Positions 19,712 to 28,444 of a DNA stretch of 64,000 bases are shown here, piece after piece. The DNA is from Rhodocyclales bacterium GT-UBC. GTDB taxonomy: Bacteria > Pseudomonadota > Gammaproteobacteria > Burkholderiales > Rhodocyclaceae. The stretch is from positions 62,001-126,000 of the forward strand of contig QXPY01000001.1 in assembly GCA_003583745.1 (NCBI GenBank), given 5' to 3'. A model generated the notes under the pieces. The model was not told where the DNA came from. It did not search any database and was given only the letters and a program-made list of their open reading frames with translations. Position 1 is the first letter of the stretch, and each line of letters starts with the position of its first letter. Both the position numbers and the translations under genes were made by a program.

Positions 19712-21148
19712 TCAGGTGTTTGGTGCGTGTCGCAAGTAAGGGGCATGGAGTGGCAGAATGACCTTGAAGTGGGCTCCCTCTGCGGTCGGTTCCATGTGCA
19801 ATGAGCCGCGATGAGCGATGACGAATTCGCGGGCAATGGCCAGGCCGAGTCCGACCCCAGCAATCTTTCGAGGCGCATTGCCTCGGTAGAAGGGTTCGAA
19901 AATCTTTTCGCTGTCTTTTGCGTCGATACCGGGCCCGTGGTCGATAACCTCGAAAATCGCCTGATCACTGTCGTGGGTGAGGCGAATACCGATGCTGCTG
20001 CAATCCGGCGAGAATTTGACGGCATTCGACAGCAGGTTATTGATGATGGTCATCACCCCCTCTCTGCCGGCGATGATCTCTGTCTCCTGCATGGCGCAGT
20101 CGAAATGCAACTGACGTTCGCCTGCGCTGAGGCGATATGTCTCGATAACCTCCGTGATCAACTGATCAAAGCGCAGTTTTTCATGGCCGATGCGTTCGGC
20201 TGCATGGCCGGCCTGTTGCAGCCGGAGCAGCCCCTCGATCAGATCCTGCAATCGCCGGGAGTTGCTCTGGAGGATTCCGACAATTCGGCGTTGTTCGGGG
20301 GTCAGCGGTCCGGCGATCAGTTCATTGAGCAGCGATGCACCTTCGTGCATTGCCGCCAGCGGGGTTTTCAGTTCATGAGAGACATGACGCAATACCTGTG
20401 TCCGGTTCTCCTCCAGCGACAGCAGGCGCCGGCGCAGCCATTCCAGCCAGCGGCCGAGCCAGCGAAGATCGCCGGTGCCATCGAGGGCTATTTCCTGCTT
20501 TAAATCGCCTTTGCCGAGTCTCAGTACCGCTTTTTCAAAGCGACCGATCAATCTGGACAGGAGGCGACGGATCAGCCAGAGGCAACATAAGGTAACAAGG
20601 GCGGCACCGGCTGCCGCAACCACTAGCCTGATGCGCAAGCGCTCGGAGTCCGCCATATACAATTCCTGCTCGCGCTCAAGGATGTTGCGTGCTTCGTCAA
20701 GCGCATTTTGTGAACGTCCTTTGATATCGTCGATGGCTTCGTGCAGCGGCGTCGCGTCTCCTGTTTCACGCAGGCTTAGATATGCTTTCCTTTCCAGGGC
20801 CAGCTGGTCGTTCAGTTCCGCCACCAATCTTTCCGGCAAGGGAGGCAGGCGGCTGAACGCCTGGAGATTCATTTGCCATTCGCTGCGGACCTGGGCGTAG
20901 TCGCTGAGTGACTGGGCATCCATCAGTACTTCGTAGCGGCGCAGGTCGCGTTCCATATGCACCAGATCCTCGGTCAGTTCGCCGCTCAGTCGTGACGAGG
21001 TCGACTCCTGTTCAACTGCTGCGCGATAACGGCTGTTGAGCGAATCGAGCGCAACGAATACATACGCGTCAGCCACCAGCAAGGGCAGGGCGACCAGGAT
21101 GTGGCCAAGGGTAACCAGCTGCAGGAAGGAGCGCGGGTAGCGTTTCAT
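19712..21148 (-). CDS. GlrK/QseE-like sensor histidine kinase
   Basis: A 478-residue kinase: N-terminal membrane helix, a helical periplasmic domain (about 35-170), a second membrane helix (about 172-195), HAMP, a HisKA domain with the phospho-acceptor in RHVSHELKTPLAAMHEG (His258), then the N box (INNLLSNAVKFSP), DHGPGID and GVGLGLAIAREF. The HisKA stretch ELIAGPLTPEQRRIVGIL is very like enteric GlrK. The ATG at 21148 has AGGA 8 bases upstream; a GTG two codons earlier is too close to it. It should phosphorylate the regulator two genes downstream. Confidence 0.85.
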   Translation of the reverse strand: MKRYPRSFLQLVTLGHILVALPLLVADAYVFVALDSLNSRYRAAVEQESTSSRLSGELTEDLVHMERDLRRYEVLMDAQSLSDYAQVRSEWQMNLQAFSRLPPLPERLVAELNDQLALERKAYLSLRETGDATPLHEAIDDIKGRSQNALDEARNILEREQELYMADSERLRIRLVVAAAGAALVTLCCLWLIRRLLSRLIGRFEKAVLRLGKGDLKQEIALDGTGDLRWLGRWLEWLRRRLLSLEENRTQVLRHVSHELKTPLAAMHEGASLLNELIAGPLTPEQRRIVGILQSNSRRLQDLIEGLLRLQQAGHAAERIGHEKLRFDQLITEVIETYRLSAGERQLHFDCAMQETEIIAGREGVMTIINNLLSNAVKFSPDCSSIGIRLTHDSDQAIFEVIDHGPGIDAKDSEKIFEPFYRGNAPRKIAGVGLGLAIAREFVIAHRGSLHMEPTAEGAHFKVILPLHAPYLRHAPNT

Positions 21149-21309
21149 GAGCACTATCCTAAGTCAGGGCGTTCTTCAGCAAAAGTGTCGGGGGTGGACG
21201 ACAGCTGTCATGGTCTTGGTTAAACCGGATGATCCGTGTTGCGAATTCGGCCAGGGATTCGTTTCCTACCTAGTAATCCAGACCATTGATTCAATTGCGG
21301 AGGATGATC

Positions 21310-21630
21310 ATGAATCCAAAGAAAACGCGTTTGCGGAGCCTGCTTGGGCTTCCCATCGCCCTGGCCAGTTTTTGCGTGGCCGCCCAGACGACGCCGGCGG
21401 AACCGCCGCCTGGTCGCCTGCTCGCCTCGAACTGTTTCCAGTGCCACGGCTACAACGGCAAGTCGAGTATCGGTTTCGAGCGTCTTGTCGGTGAATCGGC
21501 CTCGGAAATCTACAACGAGCTGCGCGAAATGCGGACCAAGGTGCCGCCCAAGATGATGGATATGCACGCACGCGGTTACACCGATGCGCAACTCCGTCTG
21601 ATCGCCGACTACCTGTCCAAGCAACGCTAA
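21310..21630 (+). CDS. c-type cytochrome subunit (FccA-like)
   Basis: A 106-residue secreted monohaem cytochrome c: signal peptide (about 1-25, ending VAAQ), haem site CFQCH (42-46) and candidate axial Met in PPKMMDMH (82-85). The start is preceded by GGAGG. It lies 21 bases before the flavoprotein gene, as expected for the electron-accepting subunit of a flavocytochrome c. It is smaller than dihaem FccA, so it is a monohaem type. Confidence 0.85.
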   Translation: MNPKKTRLRSLLGLPIALASFCVAAQTTPAEPPPGRLLASNCFQCHGYNGKSSIGFERLVGESASEIYNELREMRTKVPPKMMDMHARGYTDAQLRLIADYLSKQR

Positions 21631-21651
21631 ACGAGAACGAGGAACTTCATC

Positions 21652-22953
21652 ATGAATCGTCGTGATTTTTTCCGGCTGGCCAGCATGGCCGGTCTTGGTG
21701 CCTCGGCAGCCTCCTGGGCAGGTCTGGCCGGAGCCGCTACGGCAACGCAACTCGGGACTGTTCCCACCAACACGGGAATTACCGGCCGTGTCGTCGTCAT
21801 CGGCGGCGGCATGGGGGGCGCATCGGTCGCCAAGTATCTTCGCCTGTGGGGGGGCACCGGGGTTTCAGTCACCCTGGTCGAGCGTGACAGTGCCTACACA
21901 TCGAACATCCTGAGCAATCTGGTGCTCAATGGTCAGCGCACCATTACCTCGCTGCAATACACCTACAGCAACCTGGCCAGTCGTTACGGCATTCGCCTGG
22001 TCAAGGGTGAGGTGAGCAATATCGATCCGGTTGGCCACAACGTCAGCCTGGCCGATGGCACGAAGCTGCCGTATGACCGTCTGGTGGTCGCGCCGGGTGT
22101 CGATTTCGATCTCTATCCCGGCCTCGAAACCGCCGCCGCCCAAGCCAAGGTGCCGCATGCCTGGAAGGCAGGCGTACAGACCACCCAGCTGCGCAACATG
22201 CTGGTCAACATGAAGGCCGGCCAGACCTTCGTCTTGAGCATCCCGGCCAAGCCGTACCGCTGCCCGCCGGGGCCCTACGAGCGTGCCTGCGTCGTTGCCG
22301 ACTGGCTGAAGAAGAATCGCCCCGGCTCCAAGGTGATCGTCCTCGATGCCAATCCAGGCATCATTGCCGAGCCACTCGCCTTCGCCAATGCCTTCGACGT
22401 GGTGCACAAGGGGGTCATCGAATATCACCCGGGCGTCACCATCAACAGCATCGACGCCACGACGATGACGCTGAATACCAGCCTGGGCAACCTGCAGGCC
22501 AACGTAATCAATGCCATCCCGCCGCATCGTGCCGGCAAGGTTGTCGCCAGCAATGGGCTGGCCAATGTCGGTGGTCGCTGGGCCGGGGTCGATGTGCTGA
22601 CCTACCAGTCCACCGCTGCCCCGGGCGTTCATGTCATTGGCGACGCGTCGGCGACGACGCAGCCCAAGGCCGGACATATCGCCAACCAGGAGGCCAAGAT
22701 CTGCGCCGACGCCATTCTGCGTCTGCTCTCCGGTCGCAGCCCCGATCCGTCACCGATCACCAACTCGGCATGCTACTCGCCGATTACCTCGGATACCGCT
22801 TCTTGGCTCACCGCCATCTTCGCCTACGACCCGGTCAGCGGCACGATGCAGCCGGTGCCGGGCGCCGCCGGCGAAGCAGCAGGTCGTTCGCAGGATAACT
22901 ACAAGGAAATGATCAAGTGGTTTAACACCTTGATGGAAGACTCCTTCGCCTGA
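21652..22953 (+). CDS. fccB: Flavocytochrome c sulfide dehydrogenase flavoprotein (FccB/SoxF family)
   Basis: A 433-residue FAD protein with a twin-arginine-type leader (MNRRDFF), the FAD-binding motif VVVIGGGMGGASVAKYL (47-63) and the family-specific segment KPYRCPPGPYERAC, with Cys204. Cys374 (NSACYSPI) is the expected redox partner. FccB/SoxF proteins oxidise sulfide to sulfur in the periplasm and pass electrons to a cytochrome c, here the gene just upstream. A role in sulfide detoxification or oxidation is inferred from the family. Confidence 0.85.
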   Translation: MNRRDFFRLASMAGLGASAASWAGLAGAATATQLGTVPTNTGITGRVVVIGGGMGGASVAKYLRLWGGTGVSVTLVERDSAYTSNILSNLVLNGQRTITSLQYTYSNLASRYGIRLVKGEVSNIDPVGHNVSLADGTKLPYDRLVVAPGVDFDLYPGLETAAAQAKVPHAWKAGVQTTQLRNMLVNMKAGQTFVLSIPAKPYRCPPGPYERACVVADWLKKNRPGSKVIVLDANPGIIAEPLAFANAFDVVHKGVIEYHPGVTINSIDATTMTLNTSLGNLQANVINAIPPHRAGKVVASNGLANVGGRWAGVDVLTYQSTAAPGVHVIGDASATTQPKAGHIANQEAKICADAILRLLSGRSPDPSPITNSACYSPITSDTASWLTAIFAYDPVSGTMQPVPGAAGEAAGRSQDNYKEMIKWFNTLMEDSFA

Positions 22954-22962
22954 TCAGGGCTT

Positions 22963-22993
22963 CGGGTTCGCGGCCCGTTGGGTCGCGAGCCCG
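22963..22993 (+). other. Intergenic hairpin between fccB and the secretion operon
   Basis: CGGGTTCGCG (22963-22972) pairs with CGCGAGCCCG (22984-22993), with one G-T wobble and an 11-base loop. No T-run follows. It may attenuate readthrough or stabilise mRNA between the FccAB genes and the secretion-like operon only 62 bases downstream. Confidence 0.5.
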
Positions 22994-23015
22994 ATTCGGA
23001 CAAAGGAAATGCACC

Positions 23016-23444
23016 ATGCTCCATAAACCTTTCGCGTTTCGTTTTTCGGCCGGCTTCACGTTGCTCGAACTGCTGGTCGTCGTCGCCATCATCGGTTTGC
23101 TGGCCGCCTACGTCGGGCCGCGCTACGTCTCGCAACTCGGCAAATCCGAAGTGACGGCAGCCAAGACGCAGGTCGAGGCCATTGCCCGGGCGCTGGAATC
23201 CTTTCGCCTCGATAACGGCGCTTATCCCAGTGCCGAGCTTGGCCTCAAGGCGCTGATCAGCCGCCCGACCAACCTGCCGCGCTGGAATGGTCCCTATTTG
23301 CAGAAGGAGGTGCCGCTCGACCCCTGGGGGCACGCCTACGTCTATCGTCCGGTCGCGGCCAATGGGCGAGATTTCGAACTGCTTTCCCTGGGGCGCGATG
23401 GCCGCCCGGGTGGTAGCGGCGATAACGCCGATATCCGTTTCTGA
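23016..23444 (+). CDS. Major pseudopilin, GspG-like
   Basis: A 142-residue type II secretion pseudopilin: short basic leader, prepilin-peptidase site GFTLLE (Gly15-Phe16, Glu at +5), hydrophobic helix, then the GspG C-terminal signature with GLKALISRP, NGPYLQKEVPLDPWG and a final DNADIRF. Ribosome site AAAGGAAA. First gene of a ten-gene cluster with tight spacing throughout. Processing would need a prepilin peptidase encoded elsewhere. Confidence 0.9.
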   Translation: MLHKPFAFRFSAGFTLLELLVVVAIIGLLAAYVGPRYVSQLGKSEVTAAKTQVEAIARALESFRLDNGAYPSAELGLKALISRPTNLPRWNGPYLQKEVPLDPWGHAYVYRPVAANGRDFELLSLGRDGRPGGSGDNADIRF

Positions 23445-23451
23445 GCAGTCG

Positions 23452-24663
23452 ATGAATTTCGCGATCCGAGCCATTGGCCCCCGCGGTGTGGAAAGCCTCC
23501 ACATCGAAGCACCCAGCCAGGCCGAAGCCTGCCGGCTCCTGGCGGCCCGCGATCTACGTCCACTCTCCGTCAAGGCTGCGGACCAGGCCGCCTGGCGACA
23601 ATGGTTCGCCAGCCGTAGCGGTTCAGTCGGTTTTGACCTGCTACTGTTCAGCCAGGAATTGCTCGCCTTGCTCGAAGCAGGCCTGACGCTGACCGAGGCG
23701 CTCGAGGCACTGCATGAAAAGGAACGCCGGCCGGGTATTGCCGACATCCTCGCCGCCCTGCGTAGCCGTCTGGGCGAGGGGCTGCGTTTCGCCGAGGCAT
23801 TGGCGGCGCAACCCGATATCTTTCCGCCGCTCTACAGTGGCCTGATGCGCGCTGCCGAACGTACGGCGAGCCTGGACAACTCGCTGTCCCGTTATATCGA
23901 ATACCGGGGCAGGGTTGATCTGGTCCGTCGTCACGTCACGCAGGCCATGATCTACCCGGCCATCCTGTGCGGCGTTGGCCTGTTGGTCAGTCTCTTTCTG
24001 CTTGGCTACGTCGTGCCGAGTTTTGCCAGCGTTTATCAGAACTCCGGTCGCGACATACCGTTCGCTTCGCAGGTGCTGATGCACTGGGGCCGCTTCGTGG
24101 CCGAGCACAGTCGCATGCTGGGACCGGCCGCTCTGGCAAGCGGCGTGGCGCTGGCCTGGCTACTTGGCCAGCGACAGATGCGGAGCCGTATGCGAGCCAG
24201 CCTGATTGAACGCTTTCGTCGTGTACCGCAGGTCGGCGAGCGGATGCGGACCTTCGAATTGGCCCGGCTCTATCTGGCGCTCGGTACGCTGCTGGCGGGT
24301 GGATTGCCGGTGCTCGTCGCACTGGAGCTATGCGACGGGCTAGTTTTGCCTCGTACCCGCCTGGCGCTGCAGTTGGCGGCTCGGCGCATTGGCGAAGGTC
24401 AGCCGGCTTCGACGGCATTCGACGAGGCGGGCCTGTGCACGCCGGTTGCGTTGCGTCTGATGCGTGTCGGCGAACGCACCGGACAGCTTGGCGACATGCT
24501 GGCCCGCGCCGCCCGTTTCCACGATGGCGAGATCGAGCGTTTCATCGCCCGGTTCACCCGGAGCTTCGAACCCTTGCTGATGGCTGCCATCGGCATTGTC
24601 ATCGGGGCTATTGTCGTCCTGCTTTACATGCCGATCTTCGATCTGGCAGGGAGCTTCCAATGA
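23452..24663 (+). CDS. Type II secretion inner-membrane platform protein, GspF-like
   Basis: A 403-residue protein with the duplicated GspF/PilC architecture: two cytoplasmic helical bundles and three membrane helices (near 165-190, 220-240 and 370-395). The N-terminal segment MNFAIRAIGPRGVE is typical of the N1 domain. I chose the ATG at 23452, 7 bases after gspG; the longer frame overlaps gspG. It would anchor the GspE ATPase at the inner membrane. Its stop overlaps the next start (ATGA). Confidence 0.85.
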   Translation: MNFAIRAIGPRGVESLHIEAPSQAEACRLLAARDLRPLSVKAADQAAWRQWFASRSGSVGFDLLLFSQELLALLEAGLTLTEALEALHEKERRPGIADILAALRSRLGEGLRFAEALAAQPDIFPPLYSGLMRAAERTASLDNSLSRYIEYRGRVDLVRRHVTQAMIYPAILCGVGLLVSLFLLGYVVPSFASVYQNSGRDIPFASQVLMHWGRFVAEHSRMLGPAALASGVALAWLLGQRQMRSRMRASLIERFRRVPQVGERMRTFELARLYLALGTLLAGGLPVLVALELCDGLVLPRTRLALQLAARRIGEGQPASTAFDEAGLCTPVALRLMRVGERTGQLGDMLARAARFHDGEIERFIARFTRSFEPLLMAAIGIVIGAIVVLLYMPIFDLAGSFQ

Positions 24664-26231
24664 ACGCACGTCTGCCCGCCGCGCCGGTTGCCGACTATCC
24701 GGTCGCGACGCTACCCATGCTGCACGACCTGACGCCGGTCTTCGAGCGGCTGCCGCTGGCTGAGGCGATTGCCCGGCGCTGTGTGTTGTTCCGGGACAAG
24801 CTTGCGGACGACCGCTTGATCGGGGTGATTGCCGATCCGCTCGATCACAAGCTGCAACGCTGGGCCGAGGCCCGCGTCAGCGATCCGGTTATCTGGCATC
24901 TGGCCACGCCGGAAGATCTCGGCGCCTGGCTGGACAAGCAGGTCGCCGGTACCCGCCTGCTCGCCGAACCGGGAACCACGGAATCCTTCACGGCCGCCCA
25001 GGCGGGCGGCGACAAGTCCTTGTCGGTCACGCAGAGCAGCCCGCAGACCAGTCCGGTCGTCCGCCTGCTCAACGCCACCTTGCACGACGCGCTTCGTCTC
25101 GGTGCCAGCGATGTGCATCTCGAATCGACCGGCCAGGGGCTGGACATCCGCTACCGGATCGACGGCGTGCTTGAGCACATTCGCGGCGTCCGCGGATCCG
25201 ATGTGGCGCCGCAGGTCATTTCCAGACTCAAGGTGCTGGCCGAGCTGGATATCGCCGAAACACGGGTGCCGCAGGATGGTCGCCTGGCGGTTCGCCTCGG
25301 TGACGGACAACGCCGCATCGATTTGCGCGTTTCGATCATGCCGAGCCTGCATGGCGAAGACGGCGTTCTACGCATTCTCGACAAAAGTCGGCTGATGCAG
25401 GGCGGGCAGGCCCTGACGCTGGACGGACTCGGCTTTGCCGCGGATGATCTGGTCCGCCTGCGCGATCTCGTCGCCCAGCCTTACGGCATGTTGCTGGCCA
25501 GCGGCCCGACCGGTAGCGGCAAGACCACATCGCTCTATGCGCTGCTGTCGGAAATCCATGATGGTCGCGAAAAAATCATCACCATCGAGGATCCGGTCGA
25601 ATACCAGTTGCCGGGCATTTTGCAGATTCCGGTCAACGAGAAGAAGGGGCTGAGCTTCGCCCGTGGCCTGCGCTCGATACTGCGCCACGATCCGGACACC
25701 ATCATGGTCGGCGAAATCCGTGATCGGGAAACGGCGGAAATCGCCATCCAGTCGGCATTGACCGGTCACCGTGTGCTGTCCACCCTGCATGCCAACCATG
25801 TTTTCGATGTCTTTAGCCGTTTCGCTCATATGGGCATCGATCCCTATCTGCTGACATCGGCGATCGGTGGCGTCTTTGCCCAACGGCTGGTGCGCAATTT
25901 GTGTCCGCTCTGTGCCCGGCCTTATGCGCCAGGCAGGCAGGAAATCGATGCTTTTCAACTTTCCGGCGACGGGATGCAACACGGCTTCAAGAAGGCCGTC
26001 GGTTGCGAATCCTGTCGCGGTACCGGCTATCAGGGACGCAGTGCCATTGTCGAGATCCTGGCCCTCGACGACGCACTGCGTACCCTGATAGCCCAACGGG
26101 CGCCGCTCAACGAGATTCACAGTGCCGCCCGTCGTCTCGGTATGCACAATCTGCGCGATGCGGCGATTGCCCTGGCGCGTGAAGGGGTGACGACGCTTGA
26201 GGAGGTGCGCCGTGTCACGGCTCGCCATTAA
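24660..26231 (+). CDS. Type II secretion ATPase, GspE-like
   Basis: A 523-residue secretion ATPase with an N-terminal GspE/PilB domain, Walker A GPTGSGKT (282-289), Asp box (TIEDPVEYQ), Walker B (DTIMVGEIRDRETA), His box (STLHAN) and the zinc-binding tetracysteine of GspE/PilB (CPLC...CESC). It overlaps gspF by ATGA. It powers pseudopilus assembly. The zinc domain marks it as an assembly ATPase rather than a PilT-like retraction ATPase. Confidence 0.9.
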   Translation: MNARLPAAPVADYPVATLPMLHDLTPVFERLPLAEAIARRCVLFRDKLADDRLIGVIADPLDHKLQRWAEARVSDPVIWHLATPEDLGAWLDKQVAGTRLLAEPGTTESFTAAQAGGDKSLSVTQSSPQTSPVVRLLNATLHDALRLGASDVHLESTGQGLDIRYRIDGVLEHIRGVRGSDVAPQVISRLKVLAELDIAETRVPQDGRLAVRLGDGQRRIDLRVSIMPSLHGEDGVLRILDKSRLMQGGQALTLDGLGFAADDLVRLRDLVAQPYGMLLASGPTGSGKTTSLYALLSEIHDGREKIITIEDPVEYQLPGILQIPVNEKKGLSFARGLRSILRHDPDTIMVGEIRDRETAEIAIQSALTGHRVLSTLHANHVFDVFSRFAHMGIDPYLLTSAIGGVFAQRLVRNLCPLCARPYAPGRQEIDAFQLSGDGMQHGFKKAVGCESCRGTGYQGRSAIVEILALDDALRTLIAQRAPLNEIHSAARRLGMHNLRDAAIALAREGVTTLEEVRRVTARH

Positions 26232-27435
26232 GCGATTCTGGTCAGCCGAGCCGATCTGCCTCGACGTCGGGTGTAAACGCGTGCTTGTTCGGCAAGGGAA
26301 GTCGACCGAGCGACGAGCCTTGCCGGTGCCGCTCAAGGCGGGTATTCCTTCCGCGGAGGCCTTGGCCGGGATGCGGCGCTGTCTGGAAGACTTGCTCGCT
26401 GCCTTGCCACCCGGCCAGCGCCGGCTCGATGTCACGGTCAGCGATGCGCTGGCACGGAGCTGGATCGTCGAGCGGGTTCCCGGTCTGTCCACACCACAGG
26501 AAGTTGCCGCACTGGCCGAAAGCCAGATGCAGGACATCTACGGCGACTCGATGGAGGCTGCGGGTCTGTGGACTGTTCGGGTCGATGCCACCCCCTTTGC
26601 CGAGCAGTGGCCGGCCATCGCCTTGCCCAAGGCGCTACTCGAACTGCTGTTCGAGTTGGCGGCGGGCAAGGCTTGGTCGGTTGGGCAGGTCACGACCCGC
26701 TTTGTGGCGGGGGTCAATGCCCGGCACGGCAACCCCTTCCGTCGGCCCGGAGCCGAGGTGTTCTCCTTGGAGTCCAGTGACGGGCTGACCATCGCCGTTC
26801 GCGACACATCCCAATGGCGCGCCCTGCGCACGCATCCGCCGCTGGCGCTGCTCGGTACCGAACTGTCCGCCATGTTGCGTCGCGATTGTCTGGCGGCAGG
26901 CCTGCAGGCTGAGAACTGCCGCCACGAGAAGCTGACTCGCAAGGTATCGAATGGCAAGGATCTGCGCCTCGATTTTGCCCCGGCCCGCCGCGAGTCATCG
27001 TTCCGTGTCGGACTCGGTTCGGCCATGCTGGCCTTGGTGGTGGCAGCAAGCTGGAGCCTGACCGGCGATACCGAGGCCGGTCCGCCACCGTATCAGGCTG
27101 CGCTGCCGAGCGTCGAAGAAATACGGGCGATCAACGCAGCAGTCGATGAACTCAATTTCCCCTGGGGGCAGGTACTCGGCCTGGTCGAGTCCCGCATCGA
27201 CGGCAGCCAGCGCATTACCCGTTTCGAGGCCGATGCCAGGGCAGGGCGCCTGAGTTTTCAGGGCGAGGCACGTGACAGTAGCGCCGTGCTGATGCTGCCC
27301 GCTCGTCTGCAGGCCGACGCACTGGTTGCCGAGGCGCGCGTTCTCAGCCAGGGACCAGCCAATCCTGCCGAAAACGGAGGGTTTCCCATTCGTTTCACCC
27401 TCGAGGTGAGTTTGCAAGGCGGTTCGGGAGAGTAG
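26212..27435 (+). CDS. GspL/PilM-PilN-like assembly protein
   Basis: A 407-residue protein with a cytoplasmic N-terminal domain, a single membrane helix (about 268-285, VGLGSAMLALVVAASWSL) and a periplasmic tail of ~120 residues. This is the layout of GspL or a PilM-PilN fusion. The GTG start at 26212 has GAGGAG upstream and overlaps the gspE end by 20 bases. The role is assigned from position and topology, as sequence motifs are weak. It probably couples the ATPase to the periplasmic scaffold. Confidence 0.65.
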   Translation: MSRLAIKRFWSAEPICLDVGCKRVLVRQGKSTERRALPVPLKAGIPSAEALAGMRRCLEDLLAALPPGQRRLDVTVSDALARSWIVERVPGLSTPQEVAALAESQMQDIYGDSMEAAGLWTVRVDATPFAEQWPAIALPKALLELLFELAAGKAWSVGQVTTRFVAGVNARHGNPFRRPGAEVFSLESSDGLTIAVRDTSQWRALRTHPPLALLGTELSAMLRRDCLAAGLQAENCRHEKLTRKVSNGKDLRLDFAPARRESSFRVGLGSAMLALVVAASWSLTGDTEAGPPPYQAALPSVEEIRAINAAVDELNFPWGQVLGLVESRIDGSQRITRFEADARAGRLSFQGEARDSSAVLMLPARLQADALVAEARVLSQGPANPAENGGFPIRFTLEVSLQGGSGE

Positions 27436-27437
27436 CC

Positions 27438-27941
27438 ATGAAGTCGCTGACTTGGCTTGATCTTCGCCTGATGTTTGGCCGGCAGCCTGCCCTGGCCGCG
27501 TTGCTCGGCATCATCGTGGCCTTGAGTGGCGTCTTGCTGGCGCATCCGCCGCAAACGCAGGAGGCGAACCTGTCGCTGGCCGTCGATCCGGTCCGCATCA
27601 TTGCTGCACAGCGTAGTTTTCGCGGCACCCTGATTGCGCCCGCTGCGCTGGCAGGGGCGCAGCAGGCCGTACTTGAATTGGCGGCCACGTATCGACTGAC
27701 CGTCGGGCCGGTGGATTACGCGCAGGAGGTCGATTCCGCCGGGAATTTCAAAACTGCCAGCATGCGCCTGCCGGTCTCGGGCAGCTATGCCGACATTCGC
27801 CATTTTGTCGATGCTGCCCTGAGTGCGCAGCCAGCCATGTCGATCCGTCATTTGAGCCTGCAGCGCGAGGCGACCGATGGCACGGTCGCGCTCAGTGCGA
27901 CATTGTCCGTGCAATTCCTGGTGGGGGAGGCGATCCGATGA
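27438..27941 (+). CDS. GspM/PilO-like assembly protein
   Basis: A 167-residue bitopic protein with one N-terminal membrane helix (about 17-36) and a periplasmic domain ending in a ferredoxin-like alpha/beta region (about 100-165). Size, topology and position after the GspL-like gene fit GspM or PilO. The stop overlaps the next start (ATGA). Assignment is by context. Confidence 0.6.
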   Translation: MKSLTWLDLRLMFGRQPALAALLGIIVALSGVLLAHPPQTQEANLSLAVDPVRIIAAQRSFRGTLIAPAALAGAQQAVLELAATYRLTVGPVDYAQEVDSAGNFKTASMRLPVSGSYADIRHFVDAALSAQPAMSIRHLSLQREATDGTVALSATLSVQFLVGEAIR

Positions 27942-28444
27942 ATTCACCGATATTCCTTCTCGGCGTCGGCGCATTGGCGCTCGTGTTCATGGTCGCGAGC
28001 GGTCGGCCGGTTGTGGCCGGAACCGAGGCCCCGGCCGGCATGGATGGCGCTTACATGCCGGCCATTCATACCTTGCAGCGTTCTGTCCGGACTACAACGA
28101 CGCCGGGCGAAGCGCCGATCCGCGATCCTTTCGCCAGCGAAAACCCGCTGCCCGCCATGGCCTTGGAACAGCAGGCAGGTTCGCCGCCCGTTCCGGTACA
28201 GGTCTCGGTGCCCGTGTTCCCCGATTTTCGCGTCCTCGGCAAGCAACAGGATGATGAGGGTTGGGCGGTGTTTATCGGGGAGTCCGGAAAACAGGGGCAG
28301 GTTTGGGTCGTCCGCCAGGGCGAATCCTTCAACGAGCGCTTCAAGGTCAGCAAGCTGGCCCCGCCCGTCCTGGTCATCAAGAGTACCCGTGGCCGGCAGA
28401 GCCGGACTTTCGACATCGGCAAAGACGAAGATACCGAAGAATGA
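27938..28444 (+). CDS. GspC/PilP-like periplasmic assembly protein
   Basis: A 168-residue protein with an N-terminal signal or anchor helix, a Pro-rich linker containing the IRDPFA segment common in PilP/GspC-type proteins, and a beta-rich C-terminal domain (about 90-160, VWVVRQGESFNERFKVSKL). It would connect the inner-membrane platform to the secretin encoded next. Both ends overlap neighbours by ATGA. Confidence 0.6.
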   Translation: MNSPIFLLGVGALALVFMVASGRPVVAGTEAPAGMDGAYMPAIHTLQRSVRTTTTPGEAPIRDPFASENPLPAMALEQQAGSPPVPVQVSVPVFPDFRVLGKQQDDEGWAVFIGESGKQGQVWVVRQGESFNERFKVSKLAPPVLVIKSTRGRQSRTFDIGKDEDTEE